A DNA stretch of 64,000 nt from Candidatus Poribacteria bacterium (GTDB taxonomy: Bacteria > Poribacteria > WGA-4E > WGA-3G), in assembly GCA_009841255.1 (NCBI GenBank), contig VXMD01000072.1, positions 1 to 64,000 on the forward strand. The letters run 5' to 3'. Position 1 is the first letter of the stretch. Every line of letters begins with the position of its first letter. The position numbers and the translations under genes were made by a program. Below, one piece after another: positions 36,297-45,514 of this stretch. Under the pieces are notes generated by a model. The model searched no databases. It had not been told where the DNA came from and saw only the letters and a program-made list of their open reading frames with translations.

Positions 36297-37079
36297 TCAT
36301 TGAGATTTGAGGTCTGCCCATGTGGTTGCGAGTTTGCCAGAAGGTTCAACAGGAGTGACTAAGGACGGTAGCCCGTCGTCCATCAGGGAGTTTATGTCTT
36401 CTTCTGACAGCACGACGTCAAAAAGCGCGACGTCATAAAGCATACCGTCAAGTGTCTCAGAGGTATTGTTGGTCCAACCGCCGATGTTGACGTCCGTATC
36501 ATTCCGAGGTGCCGGTCCACCGTGCCCGCCAACAGAACCGATTTCGGCTCCATTTTCGTAGATTTTGATGGTATCTTCTCCATCATAGGTCGCTGTCATA
36601 TACAACCATTCATCTTTTTTGACGGTGCCTTGATTCCAGGCGCCTTTCCAGCCGCCTCGGGAATAGTATGCTTCCCAGCCGGTACCATTGCCGCTTGTCC
36701 TGAAGGCGTAATTTGCCACCGTTCCGGATGCGGGTCTTTTGCCGAGAATATGTCCAAAACCGTTCTCGGTGCCATTCACAAAAACCCAAGCGGTGATCGT
36801 CCACGCCGCCTCCAGATACAGGCTATCGGAATCAGCAATGATAACCCGATCGTCTTGTCCATTCAAACTCAGAGCGGGACCGTCTGGTCCGTCGACCCAT
36901 TCTCCGCCTTGGAGTTCACCGTGGTTTTCGTTTCCAGACATGTCGTTAATCATATTACCTTCACCTTCGTCGAGGAGCCAAATGCCTCTTGCGGTGCCGA
37001 GGTCGATCTCTGCATAGGTCTGGACTGTGAAGGTTAGCGTGATGATAATAACCGCTAAGCGCATTATAGTGGATTTCAT
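36297..37079 (-). CDS. Secreted LamG-like protein with VEP-type C-terminal tail (paralogue)
   Basis: A 260-residue tandem paralogue of the gene at 35274-36056 with the same signal peptide style (VQTYAE), the same LamG layout and the tail VEPSGKLATTWADLK. Their 5' flanks (GAAATCCAT region and AGGTTG spacers) are also alike, so the duplication included flanking DNA. The 240 bp between the two genes holds no further gene; a TTGACA near 36275 on the minus strand may start the downstream copy. Confidence 0.87.
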   Translation of the reverse strand: MKSTIMRLAVIIITLTFTVQTYAEIDLGTARGIWLLDEGEGNMINDMSGNENHGELQGGEWVDGPDGPALSLNGQDDRVIIADSDSLYLEAAWTITAWVFVNGTENGFGHILGKRPASGTVANYAFRTSGNGTGWEAYYSRGGWKGAWNQGTVKKDEWLYMTATYDGEDTIKIYENGAEIGSVGGHGGPAPRNDTDVNIGGWTNNTSETLDGMLYDVALFDVVLSEEDINSLMDDGLPSLVTPVEPSGKLATTWADLKSQ

Positions 37080-37160
37080 TTGACCTCCTAAAAGTTGGAT
37101 TTGCCGTTAAGGGACGTTTTGAAAAAGACTGTGTCCCTCTAAGTGAAACTCATTAACCTG

Positions 37161-38156
37161 CTATTCCGAATTTACCGCCTGAATCAGAGCGATGATGTAT
37201 CCGAACTGGAATGCCCACGCCTGTCGAACCCTACCAGAAACACCGGGTGGTGCTGGATCGTCTGGGTGCCCTGGGGCGTGGTCGGGCATTAGCATATAAG
37301 GGTATTCTACATCTCGAAGCGTCTGTGCAACTCTGTGCATATCCAGGTGTCCCTCGTCGGGCCAGACCTCTTGGAAGTTGTGCAGTCCACCACGAATGTT
37401 GCGAAAGTGAATGTTAAAAAGCTTTTTCTGCGCGCCAAAATAGCGGAGGATTTCATAGAACTCGGTGCCTGGATCATCTAAACCCTCCGAAACTGTGCCG
37501 CAGCAAAAATTAAAGCCGTGATAGGGACTGTCCACAATTTCAGCGTAGCGTTTCAAACCCTCAAAGGCGGGGTAATTCCAGCGTTCAACGCCTCTCAAAA
37601 TAGGCGCCGGTGGATCGTTTGGATGGCACGCCATTTGAATTTTATTTTCTTCAGCGACTGGGATCACACGCTCAAGGAAATACGCGATTCGGTCAAACGC
37701 TTCTTCACGGCTCACCTCACCCGCTTCTGAGAGCGTTTCGTTGTCGTATTTGGAGAAGTCGAAAGTGCTGTAACTCGAGCCGCCGCGTCCGTATGTGTTC
37801 TCGGTTCGTTGATTGACAAGGATGCAAAAGTTATAGTTTAAACCCCGTAAACCTGCCACCGCCGCATTCTCGATCATCTGGCAAACTGCCTCGATATCCC
37901 TGTCACGCTGCGGATCTTGCGCGAGGGTAATGCTCCTCGGCATTCCGATATGGATCATCTCAAGGCTGACACCGGCTTCCGCCGCTTCTTCCTTATGTCG
38001 AATCAGCGTTTCGGTGTCAGTGTTCTCGGGGGTGGTATCCATGTGCGTTACCCCGTGCCGAACGAGGAACGCCAACTCTTTGGGAGATGTCCCGATGCCT
38101 TGAACACCGACGTGCATCGCTGCCTTTTTATCTGGTTGTTTCTCAGGTCTATCCAT
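37161..38156 (-). CDS. Mannonate dehydratase-like enzyme (UxuA family)
   Basis: A 331-residue TIM-barrel enzyme. UxuA-type ligand segments: MACHPNDPP, NFCCGTVSE, FNIHFRNIRGG and LMPDHAPGH. UxuA dehydrates D-mannonate to 2-keto-3-deoxygluconate in hexuronate use. The sequence is shorter than E. coli UxuA (394), so the substrate may differ. The ATG at 38156 has AAAGGAG 9 nt upstream and a promoter at 38222-38250; the frame extends 25 codons further without support. Confidence 0.85.
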   Translation of the reverse strand: MDRPEKQPDKKAAMHVGVQGIGTSPKELAFLVRHGVTHMDTTPENTDTETLIRHKEEAAEAGVSLEMIHIGMPRSITLAQDPQRDRDIEAVCQMIENAAVAGLRGLNYNFCILVNQRTENTYGRGGSSYSTFDFSKYDNETLSEAGEVSREEAFDRIAYFLERVIPVAEENKIQMACHPNDPPAPILRGVERWNYPAFEGLKRYAEIVDSPYHGFNFCCGTVSEGLDDPGTEFYEILRYFGAQKKLFNIHFRNIRGGLHNFQEVWPDEGHLDMHRVAQTLRDVEYPYMLMPDHAPGHPDDPAPPGVSGRVRQAWAFQFGYIIALIQAVNSE

Positions 38157-38221
38157 CGTCTGGTTCTCCTTTGACGATTGAGTGTACCGTATCAATTGTC
38201 GACCTAAAACAGTATTCGCAG

Positions 38222-38250
38222 ATTGTAGCATACCTAAAAAACTAAGTCAA
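38222..38250 (-). promoter_or_regulatory. Sigma-70 promoter of the mannonate-dehydratase-like gene
   Basis: On the minus strand TTGACT (38245-38250) and TACAAT (38222-38227) are 17 bp apart, about 65 bp upstream of the start. Confidence 0.65.
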
Positions 38251-38380
38251 GCCAAAATGAGAACAATGAGGACACAGTCAGAGTCATTCAGTTTTCGGTG
38301 AGTCTTGGAAGATTGGAAGCGAAATCTGAACGGAGGGATGGAAAGTAAGGTGATGCTCGTTCGGGATAGAGATATGAAAA

Positions 38381-38420
38381 TTTCATAGTGATTCATAGTA
38401 ATTCATAGTGATTCATAGTA
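38381..38420. repeat. Decamer tandem array (4 x 10 bp)
   Basis: Four consecutive copies of ATTCATAGTR (first copy TTTCATAGTG) with exact 10-bp period, one helical turn. They lie just before the 100-bp repeats. Confidence 0.75.
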
Positions 38421-38433
38421 AGCATTTCAGAAA

Positions 38434-38621
38434 GGGGCGTTGTAACCCCTTGAAAACGTAGTCGTGGCGTGGGTTTAGCGCTTTTTGGAGACTGTCTCAT
38501 TTTTTGGGGTTTACTATGAAAGTATAAAATCAGGGGATCTTCCGATCCCTTGGGAACGTAGTCGTGGCGTGGGTTTAGCGCCTGTTTGGAAAAGTTAGTC
38601 TTTTTGGCGTTTACTATGAAA
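38434..38621. repeat. Two tandem units with 100-bp period
   Basis: Each unit starts with a hairpin (GGGGCGTTGTAACCCC at 38434; GGGATCTTCCGATCCC at 38534), continues with a 32-bp core nearly identical in both (ACGTAGTCGTGGCGTGGGTT then TAGCGC), and ends GTTTACTATGAAA. The remainder of the 840-bp spacer to 38997 holds a GGAAGATTGGAAG copy (38305, also 39858) and AT-rich DNA; I see no gene. Confidence 0.7.
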
Positions 38622-38997
38622 ATTATGAAAAAACTGTTTCGTTGAATAACATATAACATATTGATAAATTATCACGTTAAAATGTTACATTGGTGGAACA
38701 TTTGGTAGGTAAGGGTTATCTGACTGGAACATAGTGGCCGTAAGGGTTTATAGACCTTTTTTTTTCAACTCTCCGTTGTGGAAAAAAATAATTTGGCGGA
38801 ACGTGTAACATTTTTGGAGTTCTCTCCTACCGGAAAACTGAATGCCCCTGAGAACACAGTTAGGAGCGTTCAACTTTCAGTCAATCAAACTCGTGTTGAG
38901 ATTGGCAGTTGACAATTGCTGACGGGTGTGTTAGGTTAATGCCAATCTTTTTAGATCCAATTCTGTGCAACAAACGCAGCTAAACGGAGGAATTCTC

Positions 38998-39303
38998 ATG
39001 GAAAAAGAGATTCGGGACGACATCAAAGGTATTGATCGGTTTATATTTGAAACTGGGTCGGACCGGGAACAACTCCACCTTCATATTTCCGAAGTCGGAC
39101 CTGGACAGCGGGCGCATCCACCCCATACGCACGAAGGTCAAGAAATTTTCTATGTATTTTCGGGTGAAGGCGAAGTCCTGTTTGGGGATCAGACACACCG
39201 TGTCAGCGATAACGAAGCCGTCCATGTCGATTGTCAAGTTTTGCACGGCATACGGAATGTCGGTGAGACACCGCTCCGCTATGCCGTGATTATAGCGAAG
39301 TGA
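38998..39303 (+). CDS. Cupin-domain protein
   Basis: A 101-residue single cupin barrel. Motif 1 is HPPHTHEGQEIFYVFSGEG, with metal ligands His-His-Glu; motif 2 is VHVDCQVLHGIRNVG. Small cupins serve as sugar-binding, isomerase or dioxygenase modules. The ATG at 38998 has GGAGGA 8 nt upstream. It stands alone between convergent genes. Substrate unknown. Confidence 0.87.
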   Translation: MEKEIRDDIKGIDRFIFETGSDREQLHLHISEVGPGQRAHPPHTHEGQEIFYVFSGEGEVLFGDQTHRVSDNEAVHVDCQVLHGIRNVGETPLRYAVIIAK

Positions 39304-39358
39304 ACCCATCGCAATTCGGCGCGGTTATTAACAGTGCTTTGCACAAGCCACGTTAACG

Positions 39359-39796
39359 CTATTCCGAAGGCTCTACAGGCAATCCTTCCGAGAATAATTT
39401 GTAAATCCCATAGACTCCGACAGCGATCAGGACAATTCCGACGGTTGCTAAACCGCGCCGCACCCAAATTGGTTGTAGGAAGACGGGCAAGTTGACGATG
39501 AACCAACGGGGTTGTAAGAGTTTGGACATGGCAATGCCGAAATACAGGGCTCCATAAGCGATAAGACCAATGTCACTCGCCAATTCCTGCTTTCGAGGTG
39601 TGACGGGGAGTTTGAACGGGTTCAGGAGGTAATCGCCAGAGAAGATGAGAGCGATTCCGACAAATAGAAAGATGGAGAGCGTCGCGGCTGGATACCCTGA
39701 ACCCCGGAGTGTTATCAGCAACCCGATACTGAAACACCCCAAGATGAGACTCATCACCCCTTGCATAATTTGATAGTTTCTATTGCGTGAGACCAT
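39359..39796 (-). CDS. Four-helix integral membrane protein
   Basis: A 145-residue protein, family not recognised. Four hydrophobic segments are visible (about 14-32, 38-56, 76-94 and 116-134). The C-terminus ends GLPVEPSE, which recalls the start of the VEP tail of secreted proteins here but is cut off before GKLATTW. Context gives no function. Confidence 0.6.
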   Translation of the reverse strand: MVSRNRNYQIMQGVMSLILGCFSIGLLITLRGSGYPAATLSIFLFVGIALIFSGDYLLNPFKLPVTPRKQELASDIGLIAYGALYFGIAMSKLLQPRWFIVNLPVFLQPIWVRRGLATVGIVLIAVGVYGIYKLFSEGLPVEPSE

Positions 39797-39972
39797 TTTT
39801 AAGTTTAATTTTAAGCAGGTTTAAGTATTAACATTCAAGTTTGAATCCGCAGTTGAGTTGGAAGATTGGAAGTATGGAAGGTTAGAAGATAGAGGATGCG
39901 GTATTTCTTCCAGTCTTCCTGCGCTTCCATCCTTCCTCAAAACTTAGCATTGGTTTTCTAATATTGCTTAAT

Positions 39973-40965
39973 TTACGCGGCGGAAGAGCCAAGCCGAATG
40001 CGCGGGTCAACCAGCGTGTAGCTGATGTCGGTGAGTAATAAACCGACAATATACAGCACGGAACCGATATAAACCATGCTTCGGATAATAGCGAAGTCCT
40101 GGGCATGGATGGCTTCTATCGTGAAACCGCCAAGCCCCGGAATCGCGAAAAATGCTTCCATCACCAAACTTCCCATAAAGAGCAACGGAATTACCAAGAC
40201 GACATTCGTCAGAATCGGAATCATTGCGTTCTTCAAGGTGTGTTTAAAGAGGACCACGGCTTCACTCAATCCTTTTGCGCGTGCTGTCCGAACGTAGTCC
40301 CGATTGACCTCTTCGAGAAATATCGTCCGGTAAAAACGGATGCCGCTGCCGACGCCACCAATGATGCCGATAACCACTGGTAGAATAACAAACTTCAGCA
40401 TGTCCACACCAGAGTCATATCCGGAGATTGGAAAGAGTCGCAATATTTTTCCGAACACCCACTGTCCCCCAATAATATAGAAAAGTGTTGAGACGGACAT
40501 GAGGATAACCGCAAGGATTGTGCCCCAGAAGTCGACGTAGGTTGCGCGGTAGTAAGCAACAATCATTGAAACGGTGATATTTACCAGAACGCCAATCAGA
40601 AAAGTCGGCAGTGCTATCGCGAGGCTCGCCCACATTCGTTGACCAATCTGTGCTGTGATGTCAATGTTATTGGCATCCGAGGTCCCAAAATCAAAGAAAA
40701 AAAGTTTCACCGATTTCTGGAAGAAAACGGTCTGTGTAAAAGACTCGGTTCCAGATGCCTGAGCGTTGAACCAGAGGGGCAGATGATAGCCGTTTTGCTT
40801 CTTCCAATTCTCTATATCTTCCTGCGTAATGTTCTTCTCACCGAGGATGCGTTGTGCCATCTGGTCAGGAGAACTGACGACAAAGAAAAGTAGAAACACG
40901 GTGATGTTCACACCGATCAGGATTGGGATTGCGTAAAGGGTCCGTCGGACAATGTAGGTGATCAA
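39973..40965 (-). CDS. Peptide-type ABC transporter permease (DppB/OppB family)
   Basis: A 330-residue inner-membrane permease of the dipeptide/oligopeptide/nickel family with six helices; the EAA loop is present as YVRTARAKGLSEAVVLFKHTLKNAMIP. A periplasmic stretch (about 45-100) is longer than usual. The start is TTG at 40965, preceded by leader module C. It follows the binding-protein gene with 181 bp of tandem repeats between. The second permease and the ATPases are not in the window. Confidence 0.9.
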   Translation of the reverse strand: MITYIVRRTLYAIPILIGVNITVFLLFFVVSSPDQMAQRILGEKNITQEDIENWKKQNGYHLPLWFNAQASGTESFTQTVFFQKSVKLFFFDFGTSDANNIDITAQIGQRMWASLAIALPTFLIGVLVNITVSMIVAYYRATYVDFWGTILAVILMSVSTLFYIIGGQWVFGKILRLFPISGYDSGVDMLKFVILPVVIGIIGGVGSGIRFYRTIFLEEVNRDYVRTARAKGLSEAVVLFKHTLKNAMIPILTNVVLVIPLLFMGSLVMEAFFAIPGLGGFTIEAIHAQDFAIIRSMVYIGSVLYIVGLLLTDISYTLVDPRIRLGSSAA

Positions 40966-41146
40966 TTTTTAATTATACCTTGCGGAGCAACGATGTCCGT
41001 TAGAGTTTTGACGTGTGTTCCTCATATCCGCCTGCGTGTTTTGCTTGGGTGTTTCTGCGTATTGTTGCAGGCTACGGGTTTGCTTTAAGAAAAAGTTTTA
41101 ATTATACCTTGCGGAGCAACGATGTCCGTTAGAGTTTTGACGTGCG
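40966..41146 (-). repeat. Tandem leader repeats between binding protein and permease
   Basis: Two copies of a 47-bp segment (40968-41014 and 41096-41142, starting TTTAATTATACCTTGCGG on the plus strand and running through CGATGTCCGTTAGAG) flank a module B copy (TTTTGCTTGGGTGTTTCTGC) with TTGTTGCAGGCTAC. Only the first copy abuts a start codon (TTG at 40965). Confidence 0.75.
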
Positions 41147-43279
41147 TTAAAAACCGCGTTCCCGTTTCCAAATTGTAATCACAGCCGGAATCGTGCCTAA
41201 AATGAGAAGCGCGATACATACCCATAGGGGCCAGACGACGGGTTGGTTCCAAGCCTGCCGATTTTCCGATCGTTGACTCGCATCGACGCGAAGATATTTG
41301 ACCGATCCATATCCCATGGTACTCGGTTTGCTGTTCTTTACCCACTGATGCGATAAACCGAAAGTAACAGGATGGAAGGTGAAGACCCACGGTGCATCTC
41401 GTTGAAGCAAATGCTTCATTTCGCGGATGATCGCCAATCGTTCCTGTGAGTTTTCCATATTTTTTATCTGCTCAAAGCGTTTGTTATATGCCGCGTTATC
41501 GTAGTTGGCAGTATTTTCACCGCCGTGGGTCGCTCGGGCATTCGGTCCATAGAGCAGAAACAGAAAATTTTCTGCATCAGGATAATCTGCGTGCCATCCC
41601 CATGAGATGATTTGAAAGTTCCCGTTCTTCACTTTGTCGCGAAATCGGTTGTAATCCGTCGTGCGGTTCTCCATCGTGAGGCCGAGTTGATCCAACTTAT
41701 TCCGCATCCACATTAGGAGTGGTGTCGCTCCCGCAGAGTTCCAGGCGTTGTCAAAAGTGACGACAAGGGGATTTCCCTTACTATCCTGTCCATCTGGGTA
41801 ACCGGCTTCTGCGAGGAGTTGTCGGGCTTCTTCAATGGATTTGCGAATCGGACGTTGCTTCTCGGCATCCCAATTATAGACATAGGGGTTCATACCATTT
41901 TCGCCGCCTTCGTAACCAAAGATACCGGGTGGAATGGGACTGTGTGAGCTAATACCGCGTCCATTGTAGAAAATTTCAATATACTCCTCATAATCTAAAA
42001 CGATCGAAATGGCTTGACGGAGTTTCTGTTTTTCCACTGAGTTCCCGCCAACGGTGTCGTCCAACATATTAAAAGCAAGGTATCTCGTCGTCGGTTCGAC
42101 ACTGGTGCGGAGCACGATTCCTTTCGTTTTCATCTCTTCACTGATTCTCGGATCGCCTGTATCGTTAAACGTGACGGCACTGTCAAATGTGTCCGAGGAG
42201 ATGCCGGAACTATCATAGTACCCCTGTAAGAATTTATTCCAGCGCGGAATGTATTCCTTTTCCAATTTGTAGACGACTCTTGGAATAAAGGGGAGGATTT
42301 CCCATGCGTCATCCAAAAGTCCGGCTTCCCTGTCACCGGGTTCTCCGCTTGATGGGTAGCGCACCACCCGATAGTTCTCATTTTTCACGAGAACTATCTC
42401 TTTGTGTGAGAGAAGGGTTTCTATCCGATAGGCACCCGTTCCGACAGGAAATCTGTCAATCGTAATATTTCGGTCTTTGACGGCGGGTTGACTGTAGAAA
42501 TCAATCGCCTCTTTCGGCATTGGGGAAAAGAATGGCATCGCTAACCAATAGACAAACTGCGGATACTTCGTCTTGAGGATAATCCGATAGGTGTACCGAT
42601 CCACGACTTCGACACCCGGGAAAGGTGCGTCCTTCTGTCCCTTAGCAATAGCCGCTGAATACGCTTCCATGCCGAGGATATAATCCTTCAGGGTGCTGAG
42701 AATAGGACAAGAGACCTTCGGATCCGCCATCCGTTTGATCTGATAAACATAATCCGCAGCGATGAGTTCACGCGTGCCCGTCATTGAGAAATCTTTGATC
42801 TCATTAAAGCCCTTAACATCTGATTTCGTTAGGTTGCGGTAACGCCACTTTCCGTCTTCAGTCTTCGCAAAACAGGGATGTTGCTGATACATAATCCCTG
42901 GACGGATGCGAACTTCATAAACGGCGCGCGCCACTGATGCCGCAGGTGCATTGGGTGCTAACTGTTCTCCGTTGGCATCTAAGTAGCGAGGATGCGGCAC
43001 CGCTTCTGCGGTCAACGGGATGAGTTCGTAGGGTCTTTTCAAGTAATGATATTGCAGGGGAGGTTCGTAAATCTGCTGGATGAACCTGTATTCGTCTGAA
43101 CTGTAGGAGATCGCTGGATCGAAGTGTTTCGGTTCTTCACTGAACGTGCTGTAGTAAATTTCTTGATCGTGTTCAGATTTAGGATATGGATTATTCGGCA
43201 CACCACAGCTAAAGAGAAAGAGAGCTAGTGTTAAAGTTACACAATATCGGCTTGAAGATTTCGACAATGTGATTTGCAT
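41147..43279 (-). CDS. Extracellular solute-binding protein, family 5 (lipoprotein)
   Basis: A binding protein of about 710 residues for peptides or similar oligomers. A lipobox LFSC near residue 27 follows a basic N-terminus, so it should be acylated. The SBP_bac_5 body includes YEPPLQYHY, VKGFNEIKDFSMTGTRELIAAD-type regions and LLAEAGYPDG. It is longer than most members (about 530-600), and it ends with a C-terminal transmembrane helix (WPLWVCIALLILGTIPAVIT) plus KRERGF, which is unusual. GGAAGAAGG precedes the ATG at 43279. It pairs with the DppB-type permease. Confidence 0.88.
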   Translation of the reverse strand: MQITLSKSSSRYCVTLTLALFLFSCGVPNNPYPKSEHDQEIYYSTFSEEPKHFDPAISYSSDEYRFIQQIYEPPLQYHYLKRPYELIPLTAEAVPHPRYLDANGEQLAPNAPAASVARAVYEVRIRPGIMYQQHPCFAKTEDGKWRYRNLTKSDVKGFNEIKDFSMTGTRELIAADYVYQIKRMADPKVSCPILSTLKDYILGMEAYSAAIAKGQKDAPFPGVEVVDRYTYRIILKTKYPQFVYWLAMPFFSPMPKEAIDFYSQPAVKDRNITIDRFPVGTGAYRIETLLSHKEIVLVKNENYRVVRYPSSGEPGDREAGLLDDAWEILPFIPRVVYKLEKEYIPRWNKFLQGYYDSSGISSDTFDSAVTFNDTGDPRISEEMKTKGIVLRTSVEPTTRYLAFNMLDDTVGGNSVEKQKLRQAISIVLDYEEYIEIFYNGRGISSHSPIPPGIFGYEGGENGMNPYVYNWDAEKQRPIRKSIEEARQLLAEAGYPDGQDSKGNPLVVTFDNAWNSAGATPLLMWMRNKLDQLGLTMENRTTDYNRFRDKVKNGNFQIISWGWHADYPDAENFLFLLYGPNARATHGGENTANYDNAAYNKRFEQIKNMENSQERLAIIREMKHLLQRDAPWVFTFHPVTFGLSHQWVKNSKPSTMGYGSVKYLRVDASQRSENRQAWNQPVVWPLWVCIALLILGTIPAVITIWKRERGF

Positions 43280-43320
43280 CCTTCTTCCTTTTTGGGTGTT
43301 CACACCTGTAAGACAGAAGT

Positions 43321-44238
43321 TTAGAATGAATATAAAACTGTTAGCGACACCAAGGGGCCGAATTCGAAGGCATCGCTCTCTTCATAAAGCGTCTTTTGAC
43401 TCAAGGGTAATATCAATGCTACAGACACAGGGACGTTATATAGCGTTACAATCGAGGCACCAACGGATGCCATGCTGAAAAGGAGTCCGGTGTTGATGTC
43501 CAGTTCTCCTGCCCAATAGGCATAAGATTGATAAAAGCCGAGGTAGCCTGCCTGTAACGAAAGCCAGTCGTTAAAACGATAATTGAGACCGCCTGTGTAG
43601 GTAAGTTCCCGGGAGGCGCGGTAGGTTTTGCTATTTTCATAGAACGGGAACTTCCCACGGATGCTGGCGTTCGCACCCAACCCTTTGTAGACAGGAAGAC
43701 TGTAATGCAAGTCTAGGATGGGGTTGAAGGTGCCGGTGCCGAACTGTATATGGAGATGCTCAAGTCCGGCAGCGCCTAATTTCCATGGATCCGCTTCAGT
43801 CTTACCAAATGGGATTGTGGTTCCGATCCGTCCTGAAAAAAAATCGGCCTCCTTAAAGATGCCATGAACATGGTGTGCTAATAGAACATCGGCATCGGCG
43901 AGTCCGGTATAGGTTTCGTTTCGGTGATGGTTGTTTCCATTACGCACAATCGCGTTCCACTGTTCAGGTGTGACCGGATCAATCTTTTCAACAGTTGCCT
44001 CTTGGGCTTTGGTCTCGTAGGGTACATTCGCTTCCAGCATCCATTGAGAATTGAATTGATATTTCAACCCGACATCAAGGCGAAAGATGTTCAGTTTAAC
44101 ATGGTGTCGGTGGAGTGGCACGTCTATTACTTTACCTTCTGGTGAGACGCCTTCTGTTTCTACGTGTCCACCTTGTGCATCGAACCATCGCATCATACTG
44201 ACAGTGCTCTGAAATCGCTTCATCTCTTCTGAAGTCAA
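43321..44238 (-). CDS. Beta-barrel outer-membrane-type protein, N-terminus damaged
   Basis: A 305-codon open frame (TTG start at 44238) encoding amphipathic beta-strands with an aromatic final residue (LTVLYSF), typical of outer-membrane barrels. Segments resemble transporter-type barrels (FSGRIGTTIPFGKTEADP). It lacks a signal peptide. One lies upstream at 44290-44364 but is separated by two in-frame TGA codons. Deleting one copy of an 8-bp tandem repeat (GCAATCCC/GCAATTCC) and one C joins them into a smooth sequence, AEAREAIPRGGIGEVSL. So the gene is probably recently inactivated, or the assembly is wrong here. Confidence 0.7.
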   Translation of the reverse strand: MTSEEMKRFQSTVSMMRWFDAQGGHVETEGVSPEGKVIDVPLHRHHVKLNIFRLDVGLKYQFNSQWMLEANVPYETKAQEATVEKIDPVTPEQWNAIVRNGNNHHRNETYTGLADADVLLAHHVHGIFKEADFFSGRIGTTIPFGKTEADPWKLGAAGLEHLHIQFGTGTFNPILDLHYSLPVYKGLGANASIRGKFPFYENSKTYRASRELTYTGGLNYRFNDWLSLQAGYLGFYQSYAYWAGELDINTGLLFSMASVGASIVTLYNVPVSVALILPLSQKTLYEESDAFEFGPLVSLTVLYSF

Positions 44239-44289
44239 ACTGACTTCACCAATCCCGCCACGTGGAATTGCGGGATTGCTTCACGCGCC

Positions 44290-44364
44290 TCAGCTTTCTT
44301 GGGGAAAACCGAGCGTAAAGAAGATGAATTGAAAACAGAGAAGTAGAAAAAAAATCCTTACCAT
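44290..44364 (-). pseudogene. Detached signal-peptide fragment of the beta-barrel gene
   Basis: ATG at 44364 overlaps the preceding aldo/keto reductase stop (TAATG). It encodes MVRIFFLLLCFQFIFFTLGF and then PQES before TGA at 44290-44292, a classical signal peptide without a mature part. A second TGA follows at 44281-44283. An 8-T run (44346-44353) lies within it. Confidence 0.6.
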
Positions 44365-45314
44365 TATAACGGGTCTCCGTCCGTTTCCAAGTTAAGCCAC
44401 TCCATTTCAGCATCGGAAAGTTCAAGTGCCAGTGCGCCGAGCGAGGAATCCATCTCCGTTAAAGTTACAGGTCCAACGATTGGAAAAACGGGAAATGGAA
44501 TATTCAAGCAGTATGCGAGGGAGACTTGAATTGGGGAATAGCCGTATTTCGCCCCTAATTTCTGTGCGCGTGCGAGTCTTTCAAAGTTATCGTCGTTGTA
44601 ATAGACGCGCACCATATCTCCGTTTTCTCGGTTCTCGGGTGTAAACGCGCCGCTAAAGAAACCGCGTGCTTGCGAGGACCAGGGCATCAATGGGAACTGA
44701 CTCTCTTTATGCCATTCGCGGGCGGCATCGTCGACGCAGACACACCCACCCCACATCGGTTCCATCGGCACGGCGAGACTGATGTTATTGCTACAAGAGA
44801 CGAATCCTGCGAGTCCATTTTCGGCGGCATAGGTGTTGGCATCAGTAATGCGCTGCGGTTGCCAATTAGAAGCGGCAGCTGCTCGGATGCGTCCTGCACC
44901 TATCTCGTCGTTCAGGTAATCAATGATGGTTTCAACGGGGATCACGGGGTCGTCGCGATGGAGCATGTAGAGGTCAATATAATCGGTGCGGAGTCGGACG
45001 AGACTCTCATCGAGATCGCTTTTGAGTTCTTCAGGGGAGAGACGTGGACGCGGGACTCTGCCTTGTGGGTGTCCACCCTTGTCAATGAGAAAGACTTCGT
45101 CTCGGTTGCCGCGTTGTCGCATCCAGAGACCGATGAGCATTTCACTATCACCACCGCCATAACCGTGTGCTGTATCGAGGGCATTTCCACCGGCTTCGCA
45201 GAAAGCGTCAAGTATTTCGGTGCTGTAGTCGAATTTTATGGGTGAAAAGACCATGGTACCCAGAATCAGATGTGAGATTTCTTTGCTGACGCCGGGGATT
45301 TTTATATGCTTCAT
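44364..45314 (-). CDS. Aldo/keto reductase
   Basis: A 316-residue AKR-superfamily protein. The Asp/Tyr pair is in ALDTAHGYGGGDSE; Lys appears in FLIDKGG, and the catalytic His in LYMLHRDDP. The start at 45314 (MKHIKIPG) has AAAGGAA 10 nt upstream; the frame continues 30 codons further without homology. It is the third AKR in the window and only distantly like the other two. Its stop overlaps the start of the damaged barrel gene, suggesting former cotranslation. Confidence 0.85.
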   Translation of the reverse strand: MKHIKIPGVSKEISHLILGTMVFSPIKFDYSTEILDAFCEAGGNALDTAHGYGGGDSEMLIGLWMRQRGNRDEVFLIDKGGHPQGRVPRPRLSPEELKSDLDESLVRLRTDYIDLYMLHRDDPVIPVETIIDYLNDEIGAGRIRAAAASNWQPQRITDANTYAAENGLAGFVSCSNNISLAVPMEPMWGGCVCVDDAAREWHKESQFPLMPWSSQARGFFSGAFTPENRENGDMVRVYYNDDNFERLARAQKLGAKYGYSPIQVSLAYCLNIPFPVFPIVGPVTLTEMDSSLGALALELSDAEMEWLNLETDGDPL

Positions 45315-45448
45315 TACAAACGGTTCCTTTTTTATATTAGGCATGCGGATCGTGCCTTTTGTGATTACAGGATATAGGGAAATTATAGCAGATTTCCAAT
45401 CCAAAATCCAGAAGAAAATGTGTCAGTGTAGCGAAATTACACAATGTG

Positions 45449-45476
45449 TTGACACCAATCCGATACATCGTATAAA
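45449..45476 (+). promoter_or_regulatory. Sigma-70 promoter of the enolase-superfamily gene
   Basis: TTGACA (45449-45454) and TATAAA (45471-45476) are 16 bp apart, with a leader of about 32 nt and GGAGGGG before the ATG at 45515. Confidence 0.65.
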
Positions 45477-45514
45477 ATTTCAGTTACGAGAAACCAGAGA
45501 TTGGAGGGGAACCG

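Noticed and set aside
38434-38621. CRISPR array from the two similar 32-bp cores
   Set aside because: Only two copies, the intervening sequence is partly conserved as well, and no cas gene is near.
38393-38659. 88-codon minus-strand frame with two copies of LNPRHDYVPKG-like sequence
   Set aside because: The internal repetition only mirrors the 100-bp DNA repeats; no Shine-Dalgarno or family support.
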